Shown here piece by piece: positions 61,972 to 64,000 of a DNA stretch of 64,000 nucleotides. Each line of letters begins with the position of its first letter. The first letter of the stretch is position 1. The notes beneath the pieces were generated by a model. It was not told the DNA's origin. It ran no database searches and saw only the letters and a list, made by a program, of their open reading frames with translations. Both the position numbers and the translations under genes were made by a program. This DNA comes from an uncultured Psychroserpens sp. GTDB lineage: Bacteria > Bacteroidota > Bacteroidia > Flavobacteriales > Flavobacteriaceae. The DNA lies in contig NZ_CANMRL010000001.1 of assembly GCF_947500255.1 (NCBI RefSeq), positions 806,001 through 870,000 on the forward strand, in the 5' to 3' direction.

Positions 61972-63906
61972 ATGAAGTTAAGACTACTCATTTTTTTGGG
62001 ACTGTTTTCGACAGTATCATTTTCTCAAGATTACAACGAAACCTTAAATACCATCCGTGAAGCCGAAGCAAAATCTGCCTTAAACCGCATCATGCAACGC
62101 TCAAACTTAAATACTGGCAATTACGATTTAAAATATCACAGATTGGAATTAGACATAGATCCTGCCGTTTCATTTATCACAGGAGATATCACATCCTATT
62201 TTACAGCTAAGAGCAATATGACCACCATAACTTTTGATTTGTCATCAAATATGACCGTTAATCAGGTTTTACAACGTGGTAATCTATTATCATACTCGCA
62301 TCTTGGTGATGAACTTATCATTACACTTCCTTCAACTTTAGGTACAGGAACTTTAGATTCTTTAACGGTAAGTTACTCTGGAAATCCTGAGTTTGCTGGA
62401 CTAGGTTCATTTGAACAGAATCAACATAATGGTGACCCAATCATCTGGACACTTTCTGAACCATATGGAGCTAAAGCTTGGTGGCCTTGTAAACAAGACC
62501 TCATTGACAAAATAGATTCTATAGATGTCTTTATGACGACACCTAGGTTTAACCCATCAAACGAAGAATACATTTCGGTATCAAACGGACTAGAACAAAG
62601 TCAGGTTATAAATGGAAACGAAAAAACAACACATTTTAAACACCGCTACCCTATTCCTGCATATCTTATTGCCATTGCCGCAACAAATTATAGTGTGTAC
62701 ACTCAAACGGTTCCTAACAACGGAAACCCATTTGAAATTGTGAACTATGTTTATCCCGAAAGTTTAAGTACTGCTCAAGCCGGCACAGCTGTTACAGTAC
62801 CTATAATGAATCTTTTTAATGATTTGTTTGAAGAATATCCTTTTGCTAATGAAAAATATGGCCATGCACAATTTGGTTGGGGCGGAGGAATGGAGCATAC
62901 TACAGTATCATTTATGGGGAGTTTTGGGCGAAACTTAATTGCTCATGAATTGGCACATCAATGGTTTGGGAATAAAATTACATGTGGTAGTTGGAAAGAT
63001 ATTTGGCTCAACGAAGGTTTTGCAACCTATCTGTCTGGGATTGTCATTGAACATTTAGACGGAAATAATGCATTCACAACCTGGAAACAGCAACGAAATA
63101 GTTCAATTACAGCTGCACCTAATGGAGCCGTTTATCTTTCAGATGCAGATACGACATCCGTTGGAAGAATTTTTAGCGGTCGTCTTTCTTATAACAAAGG
63201 TGCTATGGTATTACATATGCTTAGAAAAAAGCTTGGTGATGTTACCTTTTATCAAGCGCTTCAAGATTATTTAAATACATCTGAGCATGCCTATGATTAT
63301 GCTAAAACTGAGGATTTTATCGCTATTGTTGAAGCAACGTCGGGAGAAGATTTGACCGAATTTTTTAACGATTGGCTTTATAACCAAGGGTATCCTAGCT
63401 ATACAATTACCTGGAATCAACCAACAACTAATCAAGTAGGAATAACCATAGAACAAACACAAAGTCATGCTTCGGTTTCCTATTTTGAAGCACCTGTCCC
63501 TATACGATTAATAGGAACGCTTGGTGAGCAAATGGACCTTGTTTTAGATAATACAACTAATCAGCAAAGCTTTTTGGAAACTGTAAACTTTACGGTACAA
63601 ACTGTTTTATTCGATCCAGAATCTGATTTGATCTCAGCAAATAATAACGTGCTATTAAGCACAGATGAGTTTGACATCAATCCAGAGCTTTTTGTATATC
63701 CTAATCCAACATCTGAGGTACTTCATATTGAAAAACCTCAAGCTACCGAAGTTTCAGAAATTAGAATCTACAATACACTTGGGCAATTAATAAATCAGTT
63801 GCCTTGGAGTTCTACACTAGATACATCCTACTGGTCATCTGGATTATTATTTGTTCAATTTCAAACCAATGAAGGCATCATTACTAAATCGGTGTTAAAA
63901 AATTAG
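61972..63906 (+). CDS. M1-family aminopeptidase with T9SS sorting tail
   Basis: A 644-residue secreted protein, signal peptide MKLRLLIFLGLFSTVSFSQ. The zinc site is H325-E-L-A-H329 and E348 in NEGFATYLS. The exopeptidase motif is GGMEH instead of GAMEN, in common with related M1 enzymes of this group. The C-terminal domain (about 560-644) carries LFVYPNPTSEVLHIEK, YNTLGQLIN, and ends TKSVLKN, typical of T9SS sorting. It starts at 61972, giving a normal signal peptide. Confidence 0.92.
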   Translation: MKLRLLIFLGLFSTVSFSQDYNETLNTIREAEAKSALNRIMQRSNLNTGNYDLKYHRLELDIDPAVSFITGDITSYFTAKSNMTTITFDLSSNMTVNQVLQRGNLLSYSHLGDELIITLPSTLGTGTLDSLTVSYSGNPEFAGLGSFEQNQHNGDPIIWTLSEPYGAKAWWPCKQDLIDKIDSIDVFMTTPRFNPSNEEYISVSNGLEQSQVINGNEKTTHFKHRYPIPAYLIAIAATNYSVYTQTVPNNGNPFEIVNYVYPESLSTAQAGTAVTVPIMNLFNDLFEEYPFANEKYGHAQFGWGGGMEHTTVSFMGSFGRNLIAHELAHQWFGNKITCGSWKDIWLNEGFATYLSGIVIEHLDGNNAFTTWKQQRNSSITAAPNGAVYLSDADTTSVGRIFSGRLSYNKGAMVLHMLRKKLGDVTFYQALQDYLNTSEHAYDYAKTEDFIAIVEATSGEDLTEFFNDWLYNQGYPSYTITWNQPTTNQVGITIEQTQSHASVSYFEAPVPIRLIGTLGEQMDLVLDNTTNQQSFLETVNFTVQTVLFDPESDLISANNNVLLSTDEFDINPELFVYPNPTSEVLHIEKPQATEVSEIRIYNTLGQLINQLPWSSTLDTSYWSSGLLFVQFQTNEGIITKSVLKN

Positions 63907-63947
63907 CCATTAAACCGATTAAAATTTTCTAAATGCTGCTAAAACAC

Positions 63948-63955
63948 TACTTTTG
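63948..63955 (+). promoter_or_regulatory. Bacteroidota -7 promoter box TACTTTTG
   Basis: Exact TAnnTTTG match 30 bp before an ATG at 63986; no clear -33 element. Confidence 0.4.
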
Positions 63956-63985
63956 TCGACTAGAATTTTATTTGACTAACGATAC

Positions 63986-64000
63986 ATGGAGTTTGTAATA
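63986..64000 (+). CDS. Start of a gene cut by the window end
   Basis: ATG followed by GAG TTT GTA ATA, preceded by a TAnnTTTG box at a plausible distance. Only five codons (MEFVI) are visible, so product and even reality are uncertain. Confidence 0.3.

Overview
The window looks like a chromosomal segment of a marine-type member of the Flavobacteriaceae (phylum Bacteroidota). The evidence is AT-rich DNA, A-rich translation leaders without clear Shine-Dalgarno sequences, several TAnnTTTG -7 boxes, two proteins with the C-terminal Por (T9SS) sorting signal, and family combinations typical of the group (tandem FtsX/MacB permeases, DUF2911, DUF2807, BrxA/B, SDR-type threonine dehydrogenase, FeoB-associated Cys-rich peptide). 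No rRNA, tRNA, CRISPR array, insertion sequence or prophage was recognised.

Layout. (1) 1-9.5 kb is an envelope and secretion block: six complete TlpA-like thiol proteins, four of them in a tandem array with an orphan N-terminal-only paralogue, a periplasmic histidine phosphatase, a DoxX-like membrane protein, a papain-like protease and a seven-repeat T9SS cargo protein. (2) 9.5-25.7 kb is mostly housekeeping and scattered genes: a short SSB, GNAT, zinc-ribbon protein, BAM/GIDE protein, CBS protein, SDRs, M13 peptidase, HD hydrolase, PlsC, bacilliredoxin, DnaJ/TerB-like protein, DksA-like protein, POT transporter, and an ECF sigma factor with an anti-sigma/TonB-like fusion. (3) 25.7-32.5 kb is a minus-strand group of secreted or hydrolytic proteins (S41, lipoprotein, DUF2911, serine hydrolase, NTF2-like) next to a divergent membrane-anchored AraC regulator. 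(4) 32.5-52.7 kb is a large efflux or envelope-stress locus: TolC, two MacB-type ATPases, five tandem ~800-residue permeases, an HlyD-type adaptor, a DUF2807 protein, and a divergent NtrC-type response regulator plus histidine kinase. (5) 52.7-61.1 kb is metal homeostasis: a six-gene DtxR/Tro-type operon and feoA-feoB-FeoB-associated peptide. (6) 61.2-64 kb has a SCO protein and an M1 aminopeptidase with a T9SS tail.

The most interesting signal is regulatory. Two loci 14.4 kb apart, upstream of the adaptor gene and of the DUF2807-ATPase-TolC operon, share an identical 23-bp dyad (AAGTGT-N11-ACACTT). At exactly the same distance from it (48 bp) both have a 19/20-identical promoter-like element whose minus strand reads TTTGGCATCATCTT. 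This is the geometry expected for a sigma-54 promoter with an upstream enhancer, and the divergent NtrC-family regulator is the obvious candidate activator. It would tie the split efflux locus into one regulon. A second regulatory link is a 12-bp half-site (TTTTAAGTAAGC) shared by the dtxR/tro promoter and the feoAB promoter, overlapping or abutting TAnnTTTG boxes at both.
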